The notes beneath the pieces are model-generated. The model had not been told where the DNA came from and searched no databases. It was given only the letters and a program-made list of their open reading frames with translations. Below, one piece after another: positions 1 to 6,625 of a stretch of DNA of 9,023 bases. Every line of letters begins with the position of its first letter. Positions within the stretch are counted from its first letter, which is position 1. The DNA comes from Vampirovibrionales bacterium (GTDB lineage: Bacteria; Cyanobacteriota; Vampirovibrionia; Vampirovibrionales; JAGQHJ01), in assembly GCA_025451145.1 (NCBI GenBank), contig JANWKX010000092.1:1-9023 (forward strand), given 5' to 3'. The position numbers and the translations under genes are program-made.

Positions 1-129
1 ACCCTTGGCGGAAGACCCTCCGCAGGGGCAACGGCATATCAGCGGGCTTTAGAACCTGAGGATCTATACAGCACCCATAAACGGGAGCGTGATGAAGAAG
101 GATATCCTGAAAACGAAGAGAGTTGGTAA
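1..129 (+). CDS. C-terminal end of an unidentified protein (partial)
   Basis: Frame 1 is open from the first base to a TAA at 127-129 and gives the last 42 residues of a protein that starts outside the window. The visible tail begins LGGRPSAGATAYQRALEPED, then turns strongly charged and ends in an acidic stretch closing with ESW. No domain can be recognised in so short a piece. The next gene starts 30 nt further on, on the same strand and with its own Shine-Dalgarno, so the two may be co-transcribed. The frame could be open by chance, but its position directly before a same-strand gene favours a real gene end. Confidence 0.55.
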   Translation, partial: TLGGRPSAGATAYQRALEPEDLYSTHKRERDEEGYPENEESW

Positions 130-159
130 CGATGACAGGTTTTGGGAGGAATATCAAAA

Positions 160-1509
160 ATGCCCACTTCAAAAAGGCGAACGACATTAGAGACCCTTCG
201 TCATCATGCGATTGGAATGATTCCGGAAGCACCGGATTATCAGCCTTTATTGGATCAAATCGGTGAGTCTCGGGTGGTTTTACTGGGCGAATCCAGCCAT
301 GGGACCCATGAGTTTTATCAAGTCAGAGCGGAGATTACCCGTCATCTGATTATGGAAAAAGGATTTACGGCCATTGCGGTTGAAGGGGATTGGCCGGATG
401 CTTACCAGATTAATCGCTTTATTCGCCACGAGGCTGATATTGAAACAGCAACCCAGGCTTTGGGCGGGTTTAAGCGCTTTCCGGCATGGATGTGGCGAAA
501 CACGGAAATTCTGGAGTTTATGGGCTGGCTCAGGCAACATAACGGCAATGTGATCTCTGAGGACCGACAGGTGGGCTTTTACGGGCTGGATTTATACAGC
601 CTGTATACTTCCATGGAAGCGGTTATCCAGTATTTGGAACGGATTGATCCGGAGGCAGCCCAGCAGGCACGCAAGCGCTATGCTTGTTTTGACCACTTTG
701 ATGAAGACTCCCAGGCTTACGGTTATTCAACTCATTTTGGATTGATGCCTTCCTGTGAAGATGAGGTCATTGGGGTTTTACTGGATTTACAGCGCAATTC
801 TATCTCATATTTGGAGAGACCTGATGGGCGCCTGGTTCGGGATGATTATTTTTATGCCGAACAAAACGCCATTGTGGCCATTGATGCTGAAGAATATTAT
901 CGATCGATGTTTCAAGGGAATGTTCTCTCCTGGAACCTTCGAGATCGGCATATGGTGGGGACACTGATTCGTTTGATGAATTTTCTTCGGGAGCAGCATG
1001 GCCGAGATCCCAAAGTGGTGGTTTGGGCCCATAATTCGCATGTGGGTGATGCCAGGGCAACCGATATGGGTCGGCGTGGCGAGTTGAATATCGGCCAACT
1101 GGTTCGGGAGCATTTTCGACATGAGGCTTTTTCAACAGGCTTTAGTACCTATACCGGAACGGTCACGGCGGCGACTGATTGGGATGCCCCTATGCAACGG
1201 CGGCATGTCCGTCCCGGCTTGCCGGGAAGTTATGAAGGCCTTTTTCATGAAGCCCGTATCCCACGTTTCTATTTAAACCTGCACCAGGATGAGACCTATG
1301 ATGCGTTGAAGGAGCCTCGGCTAGAGCGGGCCATCGGTGTCATCTATCGGCCTGAAACCGAGCGGATGAGCCATTATTTTGGCGCCCGACTATCGGATCA
1401 ATTTGATGCGATGCTGTATTTCGATATTACTCGTGCCTTAGAGCCCTTGGATAAGACTTCTTTGTGGGAGGTTGGCGAAATTCCCGAAACATATCCGTTT
1501 GCGGTATAG
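160..1509 (+). CDS. Erythromycin esterase family hydrolase
   Basis: The 449-residue protein belongs to the erythromycin esterase / succinoglycan-biosynthesis-like family (EreA, EreB and the Bacillus cereus homologues). Its two signature blocks are intact. LLGESSHGTHEF at 41-52 carries Glu44 and the likely catalytic base His47. VVVWAHNSHVGD at 286-297 carries His291 and His294, the expected active-site pair. VEGDWPDAYQINRF, near residue 75, is also typical. I chose ATG 160 because GGGAGGA at 144-150 lies 9 nt before it; the in-frame TTG at 142 falls inside that ribosome-binding site. There is no signal peptide, so the protein should be cytoplasmic. Length is close to the family norm. Most chromosomal members have no shown macrolide activity, so resistance should not be assumed; the natural substrate is unknown. 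Family assignment is firm, function is not. Confidence 0.9.
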   Translation: MPTSKRRTTLETLRHHAIGMIPEAPDYQPLLDQIGESRVVLLGESSHGTHEFYQVRAEITRHLIMEKGFTAIAVEGDWPDAYQINRFIRHEADIETATQALGGFKRFPAWMWRNTEILEFMGWLRQHNGNVISEDRQVGFYGLDLYSLYTSMEAVIQYLERIDPEAAQQARKRYACFDHFDEDSQAYGYSTHFGLMPSCEDEVIGVLLDLQRNSISYLERPDGRLVRDDYFYAEQNAIVAIDAEEYYRSMFQGNVLSWNLRDRHMVGTLIRLMNFLREQHGRDPKVVVWAHNSHVGDARATDMGRRGELNIGQLVREHFRHEAFSTGFSTYTGTVTAATDWDAPMQRRHVRPGLPGSYEGLFHEARIPRFYLNLHQDETYDALKEPRLERAIGVIYRPETERMSHYFGARLSDQFDAMLYFDITRALEPLDKTSLWEVGEIPETYPFAV

Positions 1510-1538
1510 AACAAACGAGGGTTTATGAGGAATTTCAT

Positions 1539-1569
1539 GGGCCAATAGAGTCCATATTGCCCTTTGTTG
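1539..1569 (+). terminator. Probable intrinsic terminator after the esterase gene
   Basis: GGG (1539-1541) plus CAATA (1543-1547) can pair with TATTG (1555-1559) plus CCC (1560-1562). This gives an eight-pair stem with one bulged C and a seven-base loop. TTTGTTG follows. It begins 30 nt after the esterase stop codon, where a terminator is expected. The bulge and the short, interrupted T stretch make it weak. Confidence 0.4.
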
Positions 1570-1633
1570 CGCAAAATCGGGTGATGCTCAAGTGGCATGA
1601 ATTGAGATGAATCTCCCTAAAACCACCAATTGC

Positions 1634-1642
1634 TGGTACGAT
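1634..1642 (+). promoter_or_regulatory. Possible extended -10 promoter for the acetyltransferase
   Basis: TGGTACGAT matches an extended -10 element (TGn followed by TACGAT, one base away from TATAAT with a second mismatch at the fourth position). No good -35 lies 16-18 nt upstream, as is usual for extended -10 promoters. Transcription would begin near 1649, giving a leader of about 27 nt that contains AAGGGA as ribosome-binding site. The same TGGTANNAT form occurs before gmhB at 7273-7281. Confidence 0.35.
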
Positions 1643-1675
1643 GGTGAGGAAATGGGTTAAGGGACGGTCTCCACC

Positions 1676-2125
1676 ATGTCGGTTATCAATCAGTTTCAAG
1701 TCATTCGGGCGCTTTCTCCAGAGGAGAAAGAAGATGCCTTAACCATTCGCTTTGAGGTTTTTATCAAAGAGCAAGGCGTGTCCCCGGATGTGGAATCTGA
1801 TGAATATGATGCCATTGATCCCCATTGGCTGGTTCTGGATGATTTGGGTAAGCCGATTGCCACAGCTCGTTTGACGGATAAATCCAATGGCGTTGGGAAA
1901 CTTGAGCGTGTCGCTATTTTAAAAGAGTATCGGGGTATGGGTATTGGGCGCTTGATTGTCGATGCCATTGAACGCGACGCCAAAGCCATGGGGTTTCATC
2001 GCATTGTGCTTCATTCACAAACCCATTGCCAGGTATTTTATGAAAAAAGCGGTTATGTGCTCAAGGATTCAACCGTTTTTTATGAGGATGATATCCCTCA
2101 TGTCAGCATGAGCAAGCAGCTCTAA
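1676..2125 (+). CDS. GNAT family N-acetyltransferase, YjcF-like
   Basis: The 149-residue protein is a complete single-domain GNAT enzyme, which would transfer an acetyl group from acetyl-CoA to an unknown amine. The N-terminal IRFEVFIKEQGVSPDVESDE (24-43) is characteristic of the YjcF/ElaA-type subgroup. The core strand GKLERVAI (74-81) leads into the acetyl-CoA pyrophosphate loop YRGMGIGR (85-92, R-G-x-G-x-G form). LHSQT...FYEKSGY near residues 115-130 forms the last part of the cofactor site, and IPHVSMSK closes the protein as in Bacillus YjcF. ATG 1676 is preceded by AAGGGA at 1659-1664, with rather wide spacing. The gene lies 166 nt after the esterase with its own possible promoter, and converges with the next gene, leaving only 25 nt between the stops. 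The substrate cannot be predicted. Confidence 0.9.
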   Translation: MSVINQFQVIRALSPEEKEDALTIRFEVFIKEQGVSPDVESDEYDAIDPHWLVLDDLGKPIATARLTDKSNGVGKLERVAILKEYRGMGIGRLIVDAIERDAKAMGFHRIVLHSQTHCQVFYEKSGYVLKDSTVFYEDDIPHVSMSKQL

Positions 2126-2150
2126 CAGGTTTATATTTTGATTTTTTGAA

Positions 2151-3233
2151 TTACTGTCCGCCAGGATTGTGTTCTAGGACGTGCTGCAAAGCGGCCTGGT
2201 CGTCAGGCGTCATATTGGTCGGTGTATCACTGGTGACAATATCCCCTCTGACAGAGGCTTCGGGGAAATTATCATTCAACGTGACTTTTTTGACAAAATC
2301 ACTGGCCATTTTGGCCGCAACCGACTTGAAATGATAAGTACTATCACTATTTTCATAGACTGTGCGGGTATAGGAGCCGAAACTCCGCATTTTAATCAAT
2401 GCCGTTCCGGATTTGTCGTAAACCAAGGGGATGCCATCATCGGTGCTAAAGATCTTGAGGTTGCCATTCAAAAAGTAACTGGGGTCTTTGGGAATGATTT
2501 CTGCCATGTGGTACAGGGATAATGATGCCAGGCCAAACGGTTTTGCGATGTTATTAATATCAAAATCCGCTTGCACAAACGCTATCCATTTGACTTGCCG
2601 GTGTTTATCCGATAATTGATCCGCCAGGTACTGCAGATCTTTTTCATTGGGCTCACCGGCATTGAGATAATCTTTAATCAGTCCTTGGAATATCCCAGCA
2701 AGACCTTTGGCTTCCAGGGTGTCATAGGTGTAAATCGGGTTTAGAACAATATATCCTTGGCCTAAACGTTCTTTCAGCTTATTGGCAATTGCGGACGATA
2801 AGAGAACCGGGACATCAGAAAACGCTTTATCGTGGGTTGAATGAACCACGACGGGAAAGACAGCAATGGCAGGGGCGGCTTGAATATCCTGAATAGGCCT
2901 GGGTGCAGGTTGACTGGGCACTTCTTGAAGGGGTTTCATCGGGGCAATAACAGGAACGTGAGGCTTCTCTGGGGCGGGGAGGGGCTTCTGGGAGACTTTT
3001 ATCGTTTTCTTGTGGGACAGCTTTTTCAAGTCATCCACGCCAATATTGCCATCTAAAACCATGGGTTCATGGGCATAGGTCCCTGTTGAACCTGAGGTAT
3101 TCAGTTGAGAAACGGGCGTCATGGCATTTTGATTGTCATGGGTCGATAAATCCAGTGACCACGCTGGTAAACACAAACTGGATTGAAGAATGAACAAGGA
3201 AATTAGTCCTAAAATGCCCCGGTTTGCCTTCAT
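2151..3233 (-). CDS. Exported protein with proline-rich linker and CsgG/TolB-N-like core (unknown function)
   Basis: I do not recognise a named family. I place the start at ATG 3233 because GAGGGAG lies 8 nt upstream and a signal peptide follows at once: Lys2 and Arg5, a hydrophobic core at about 7-23, and a likely cleavage after AWS (24-26). The longer frame to 3308 adds 25 residues without this logic. Cys21 is not in a good lipobox, so this is probably not a lipoprotein. Mature protein: a polar segment (27-82), a proline-rich linker (about 83-120), then a globular domain (121-345). That domain begins AIAVFPVVV, followed by an amphipathic helix ending NKLKERLG, a strand YIVLNPI, another helix, WIAFVQADFD, and a late NLKIFSTDDGIPLVYDKSG hairpin. 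This alternation resembles the CsgG/TolB N-terminal fold, which is inference. The 360-residue product should act in the periplasm or outer membrane. It is last in the minus-strand series, 117 nt after the formyltransferase gene. Confidence 0.8.
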   Translation of the reverse strand: MKANRGILGLISLFILQSSLCLPAWSLDLSTHDNQNAMTPVSQLNTSGSTGTYAHEPMVLDGNIGVDDLKKLSHKKTIKVSQKPLPAPEKPHVPVIAPMKPLQEVPSQPAPRPIQDIQAAPAIAVFPVVVHSTHDKAFSDVPVLLSSAIANKLKERLGQGYIVLNPIYTYDTLEAKGLAGIFQGLIKDYLNAGEPNEKDLQYLADQLSDKHRQVKWIAFVQADFDINNIAKPFGLASLSLYHMAEIIPKDPSYFLNGNLKIFSTDDGIPLVYDKSGTALIKMRSFGSYTRTVYENSDSTYHFKSVAAKMASDFVKKVTLNDNFPEASVRGDIVTSDTPTNMTPDDQAALQHVLEHNPGGQ

Positions 3234-3285
3234 GGTCAAGACTCCCTCTAAAAATCGATGCCGCATGATATTGATTATGAGTTTG

Positions 3286-3308
3286 TTGGGGAGACCGAGC
3301 ATCCCCAA
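3286..3308 (-). promoter_or_regulatory. Seven-base perfect palindrome upstream of the exported-protein gene
   Basis: TTGGGGA (3286-3292) and TCCCCAA (3302-3308) form a perfect inverted repeat around a nine-base spacer, 53-75 nt before ATG 3233. A CATAAT -10-like hexamer on the minus strand (3279-3274) would put this palindrome over its -35 region, as an operator would be. Alternatively it forms a leader hairpin: its CTCCC could pair with the GGGAG of the ribosome-binding site. There is no T tract, so it is not a classic terminator. Confidence 0.45.
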
Positions 3309-3343
3309 ACCAGTGTAACTTTTTAAGATTTCGCTCTATGGAA

Positions 3344-3360
3344 CAACCCGTTAAGGGTTG
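3344..3360 (-). repeat. Small hairpin over the formyltransferase stop codon
   Basis: CAACCC (3344-3349) and GGGTTG (3355-3360) form a six-base stem around GTTAA. The stop codon (complement of TTA at 3351-3353) lies in the loop. No U-rich run follows on the minus strand (TTCCATAG comes next), so it could stabilise an mRNA end but does not look like an intrinsic terminator. Confidence 0.3.
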
Positions 3361-4352
3361 GTCTGGATATTGAAAGCATGAGATGGCAGGCGATCTTGCG
3401 TAAACGGGATGCCAGGCTTGAGGATAAAGGGCTTAAGAAGCCAGTTGTAAACCCAAGAATGTCCTTCAATAAAAGGGTGTTCCAGCATGATCAAGGTCTC
3501 GGGATCTTGGGTTGAAACCCAAAGCCGGTGATGATGCCGATGGAGAATGGTTCCTGGGAGGCTTGGCTTAAGGGGTTTATGAAAGTCTTTTACCGAAACC
3601 GCTTTTCCAAACTGAAACGAGATTTGATGCGGCCCGATGAAAGAATAATTCAAAAACCATGGGTAAAGCGCCCGGATTTTATGGGCAATGCTTTCCGGCT
3701 CGGCATGCCAGTCAATGAACCCGATAGCTTCAGGCAGTTTATCATAGGATCCACCTTCGGGCTGCGGGTAGGGCTCCATCGATTGGTCGTTAAGCCCCAT
3801 CAAGAGCTTTGGCACGCAAGATTCAGCCAGGGAGGCACAACGTTCCCTCAAAGACAGGCCCGTCTCTAGGGGATTAATAGGGAGAGATGCTTGTAGATAA
3901 ATCGCTCCGGTATCAATGCCTTGTTCAATCTCGTGGAAAGTCACTCCGGAATACGACTCGTTTGCCAGCAAGACCGCCGAATAGGGATTTGGACCTCGAT
4001 GATGAGGTAATAGCGCAGGGTGACAATTGATAAACCGGATGTTGGGGGTTTCAAGCACATGTGGCTTTAGGATTTCTCCCCAAGAGCCGACCAGAACCAC
4101 ATCGGGTTTGAGGGTCTTTAAAGCACGGATAAATTGATAATGATTGGCCCCTTTGGCTTTGATCATTGGAATGTGCTGCTGCTCAAGAAATCGGCGGAAT
4201 TGTGCTTCAGTGACCTCTTGTAAAAAATGGCTTTCGGTAGGAACGTATGACCACGGGAAAACACCTGCCAATGTGGCGCAATCAGATTTTAAGGTCCCTC
4301 GGGCAAGCGCTAGCCCTAATGGCCCATAACCCAAAATAACAACACGTAGCAT
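3351..4352 (-). CDS. Fmt-family formyltransferase, probably not the housekeeping Fmt
   Basis: This 333-residue enzyme has the two-domain architecture of N10-formyltetrahydrofolate-dependent formyltransferases. The N-terminal domain begins with a Rossmann-like strand, VVILGYGPLGLALA (4-17). It carries the catalytic set Asn109 and His111 in INCHPALLPHHRG (108-120), and Asp147 in GIDTGAI (145-151). A C-terminal Fmt_C-type segment follows, starting YDKLPEAIGFIDW and IRALYPW. Genuine methionyl-tRNA formyltransferases usually begin with a GTPEFA-type motif, which is missing, and have RYRGAAP where this has HHRGPNP. A sugar, peptide or other amine acceptor is therefore plausible (compare ArnA-type and NRPS-linked formylases), but the acceptor is unknown. 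ATG 4352 comes 9 nt after the pilO stop with no clear Shine-Dalgarno, which suggests translational coupling. Whether a canonical fmt exists elsewhere in the genome would settle the reading. Confidence 0.85.
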   Translation of the reverse strand: MLRVVILGYGPLGLALARGTLKSDCATLAGVFPWSYVPTESHFLQEVTEAQFRRFLEQQHIPMIKAKGANHYQFIRALKTLKPDVVLVGSWGEILKPHVLETPNIRFINCHPALLPHHRGPNPYSAVLLANESYSGVTFHEIEQGIDTGAIYLQASLPINPLETGLSLRERCASLAESCVPKLLMGLNDQSMEPYPQPEGGSYDKLPEAIGFIDWHAEPESIAHKIRALYPWFLNYSFIGPHQISFQFGKAVSVKDFHKPLKPSLPGTILHRHHHRLWVSTQDPETLIMLEHPFIEGHSWVYNWLLKPFILKPGIPFTQDRLPSHAFNIQTNP

Positions 4353-4361
4353 GGGGTAATA

Positions 4362-5138
4362 TCAATGCCAGGGAATGATGAAATTAAGGGTTAATTTCAG
4401 GGCATCAATATCCTCTGGTTTGCTATTAAAGGCGTTGTTGTTGGGATCATCTGCATCTGCAGGCTCCAGGGCAACACTTTTGATCAGAACGAGATTTTGG
4501 GATTTACAAATTTCATGAATAAAATTGAGCAAATTTAAAAAGGAACCTTTCACCACCAGCTGATACTCAAAGCCCTGTATCTGAGGGCCGGTAGGTGCTG
4601 CGGCATCCGAGCCCCCCCCACCAGGAGGCGGCGCAGGCGTCGGTGAAGCTCCTCCTGAAGGAGCACCCGGAATCGCAGTGGTACCAGAGGCTTGAGAGCC
4701 CCCTCCAATATCGACGCCTAATCCACCCACATTGATTGGGAGTGTAACGGCTTTATCAATATCCAAGGACACTGCTTTACCCGCATCGAGCTTTACATAC
4801 TTGTTTTGTAAGGAATCACTTAAATTCACAAGCTTCTGTGCCACGCTAATCACCACCAAATCCGGCGAATCCCCAGGTTTGACCATCACAGTCTGGGTGG
4901 AAAAATGATCCAAGTCCTTGGAAATGCCACTGAGTTGGGCTCTCTGGCTGACCAGATTATTTTTGTTTTGAGTCAATTGATCATTTTTTTGTTGATTGGC
5001 GGTAAATTTTTGCCAACTGGCTGGAATCGCTGATGAACCGTTATAAAGCGCATACAAAATCAGCAGAATACCAACCAGGGATTTCAGGTTTAAAACATAT
5101 TGGCTGTATTGCCTGATCGTGTTAGCGGTAATGTTCAT
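4362..5138 (-). CDS. pilO: PilO/GspM-like pilus or secretion assembly protein
   Basis: The 258-residue protein has the PilO layout. It has a short cytoplasmic N-terminus, one membrane segment (about 18-36, LKSLVGILLILYALYNGSS), a polar helix likely to form a coiled coil (about 43-80), and a C-terminal ferredoxin-like segment (187-258) containing EYQLVVKGSFLNLLNFIHEI and, at the end, LKLTLNFIIPW. These match PilO's conserved 'v.G.y..l..Fl..l' pattern. In type IV pilus systems PilO pairs with PilN and couples PilM to the rest of the machine; GspM plays this part in type II secretion. A glycine/proline/alanine-rich insert of about 51 residues (136-186) separates the coiled coil from the C-terminal domain and is unusual for PilO. 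It contains a run of eight G in the coding strand. ATG 5138 overlaps the upstream stop by one base (TAATG). Similarity is structural and by context, so the symbol is provisional. Confidence 0.75.
   Translation of the reverse strand: MNITANTIRQYSQYVLNLKSLVGILLILYALYNGSSAIPASWQKFTANQQKNDQLTQNKNNLVSQRAQLSGISKDLDHFSTQTVMVKPGDSPDLVVISVAQKLVNLSDSLQNKYVKLDAGKAVSLDIDKAVTLPINVGGLGVDIGGGSQASGTTAIPGAPSGGASPTPAPPPGGGGSDAAAPTGPQIQGFEYQLVVKGSFLNLLNFIHEICKSQNLVLIKSVALEPADADDPNNNAFNSKPEDIDALKLTLNFIIPWH
4612..4619 (-). repeat. Eight-base poly-G tract inside pilO
   Basis: Eight C on the plus strand (4612-4619) read as eight consecutive G in the pilO coding strand, within glycine codons of the GGGGS part of the linker. 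A one-base slip would shift the frame before the C-terminal domain (187-258). Tracts of this length are known contingency loci in some bacteria. Here the tract could equally be a by-product of glycine codons. Confidence 0.85.
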
Positions 5139-6607
5139 TATGGGGCAGCACCTGTCTGATCGGTTTTGTCGCTTCCATTGGACAAGGTAAACTCAAAATA
5201 TCGCTGATTCTCTTCCTCCTTAGGGATGACATTGGGCGTCAGGGGAAGGTCTTTGATTTCATTGTTGATCAGCCCGACGTAGGCGTTCAGGGAATCTGCG
5301 TTGAGTGTTCCACCTTTTAGACTCGTAACAATGGCCTTCATGTCAGGCTGGGTATTTAATGTGATCTTGGTAAACCAGGCATCTTGCGGGAGATTTTGAT
5401 CAATCTTGATTAACAGGTTATTGAGTTTGTAATTTTCGACGACGCATTTTTTGATAAAAAGCTTTTGTTTGACATCAGGAATAATGCTCATGGTTGAGAC
5501 CACGGCATTAATGGAAGCCTGAATCTGATCGGATTTCGCCTGCTCCTGGCCGGCAAACATATCCAAAAGGCTGCTGATTCCCAGTTGGCCAATAAACAGA
5601 ATAACGCCTAAGGCAATTAAGCCGTAGCTTACCAGTGTTTTATGCTTTTCATCCTCTAACATGGCGAGGAGGGAGCCATCGTTTAGTTCTAATGGCGGAA
5701 TTTCCTCAAAGGCCTTGATTAGGGCGCCACCGATTGCATCCAAAGTGCATGGGAACGGCGCGTCTTTTGCGCCACGACTGGCGAGCGTCCCGTCATTTTG
5801 ATCAAAGACATCCGTTGGGCCTTGAAAGCCAATGCTATCAACCAGAGGGGGGCTGTAGATCTTCATCGAATTGTTAATAATCACCAGCCGATTCAGGACT
5901 TCATATTCATAGAACTGCTGAAAATCGTTCCGGATTTCGAGTAATAGCGTTGCTTCATCCGTATTTTGGAGAGGCAGGGGGATTTCCGAAATTTTTTCAT
6001 AATGTTGCCCTTCCAGGACGGATAGGAACAGGTAGAAGTCACTGATAATTAAAAATCCCCATTTCAACCGGGAGGTCACTTCATTTTGAATAACCCCCAT
6101 GGCCAAAAGGCCTCTTAAAGCCGCTGTATAGTTACAATCAATCGATACCAGCGGGATTTTTAAATCCATAAAGTTTTTCTTGACCGTATCTATGGCGTGC
6201 TTGGGGTAGGCGGTGTAAAGGACTTCTCCGTTGTTTAGGGTGTAATGCCCGATGACGGGATCGATTTTTTTAAAGACATAAAAGCGCTCGGCCTCTGAGG
6301 TCAGGACAATGGGGAGCTCTTCCGCCAAAATGGATTCAGGTACCTGGAACTGTCGGGTAAAGAAGCTGGGAACCACAATGTTGGTTGGCGTTTTCAATGG
6401 GATCCGATTTCGCTCGTAAAGCCGTTTAATCACCTGCTTAAACCGCTCGCCTGTGTCGAGAAAGTCACGCGTAGTGGGATCAATCAAGAATTCTTCAGAG
6501 TCTAAATGTAGAAAACGCCCTTCTAACAGGTCATACTCTAAAAGCTCAACATGGCTAAGGGTAGACAAAACGTTAACACAGAGGTTTGCAGATTTACGTT
6601 TACCCAT
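5138..6607 (-). CDS. PilM-PilN fusion (GspL-like) assembly-platform protein
   Basis: The 489-residue protein joins two parts that are separate genes in most type IV pilus operons. Residues 1-325 resemble PilM's actin-like cytoplasmic domain. FFTRQFQVPESILAEELPIV corresponds to PilM's 'vv.reie.P.m...EL' region. LYTAYPKHAIDTVKKNFMDL then VSIDCNYTAALRGLL matches 'vaa.p...v......l...GL...aiD....Al.Ra'. A single membrane helix follows (about 326-348, starting VSYGLIALGVILFIG), then a PilN-like periplasmic part (349-489) with a helical stretch and NNLLIKIDQNLPQDAWFTKI. The phosphate-binding loops expected as DIGS/DIGA are not seen: SANLCVNVLS and GFLIISDFYLFLS stand in their places. GspL of type II secretion has this same cytoplasmic-TM-periplasmic order and also lacks ATPase activity. 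ATG 6607 has no clear Shine-Dalgarno. The gene is 77 nt after gmhB and is directly coupled to pilO. Confidence 0.75.
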   Translation of the reverse strand: MGKRKSANLCVNVLSTLSHVELLEYDLLEGRFLHLDSEEFLIDPTTRDFLDTGERFKQVIKRLYERNRIPLKTPTNIVVPSFFTRQFQVPESILAEELPIVLTSEAERFYVFKKIDPVIGHYTLNNGEVLYTAYPKHAIDTVKKNFMDLKIPLVSIDCNYTAALRGLLAMGVIQNEVTSRLKWGFLIISDFYLFLSVLEGQHYEKISEIPLPLQNTDEATLLLEIRNDFQQFYEYEVLNRLVIINNSMKIYSPPLVDSIGFQGPTDVFDQNDGTLASRGAKDAPFPCTLDAIGGALIKAFEEIPPLELNDGSLLAMLEDEKHKTLVSYGLIALGVILFIGQLGISSLLDMFAGQEQAKSDQIQASINAVVSTMSIIPDVKQKLFIKKCVVENYKLNNLLIKIDQNLPQDAWFTKITLNTQPDMKAIVTSLKGGTLNADSLNAYVGLINNEIKDLPLTPNVIPKEEENQRYFEFTLSNGSDKTDQTGAAP

Positions 6608-6625
6608 AACGCACTAATAAGCCCA

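Noticed and set aside
142..159. TTG at 142 as the start of the esterase
   Set aside because: It lies next to and overlaps the GGGAGGA ribosome-binding site that serves ATG 160 with a 9-nt spacing.
1510..1538. Any small gene in the esterase-acetyltransferase gap (1510-1675)
   Set aside because: No frame with a plausible start and ribosome-binding site is present; only the hairpin and the extended -10 element stand out.
2126..2150. T-rich stretch between the converging acetyltransferase and exported-protein genes as a bidirectional terminator
   Set aside because: There are T runs (ATATTTTGATTTTTTG) but no stem can be drawn before them on either strand.
2841..3056. Plus-strand frames inside the minus-strand genes (for example 2841-3056, 3528-3869, 6766-7029)
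   Set aside because: Each lies wholly within a gene on the opposite strand that has convincing protein features, and none has a ribosome-binding site or known motif.
3234..3308. 25-residue N-terminal extension of the exported protein to 3308
   Set aside because: The frame start falls in the palindrome at 3286-3308, has no ribosome-binding site and would hide the signal peptide that begins at ATG 3233.
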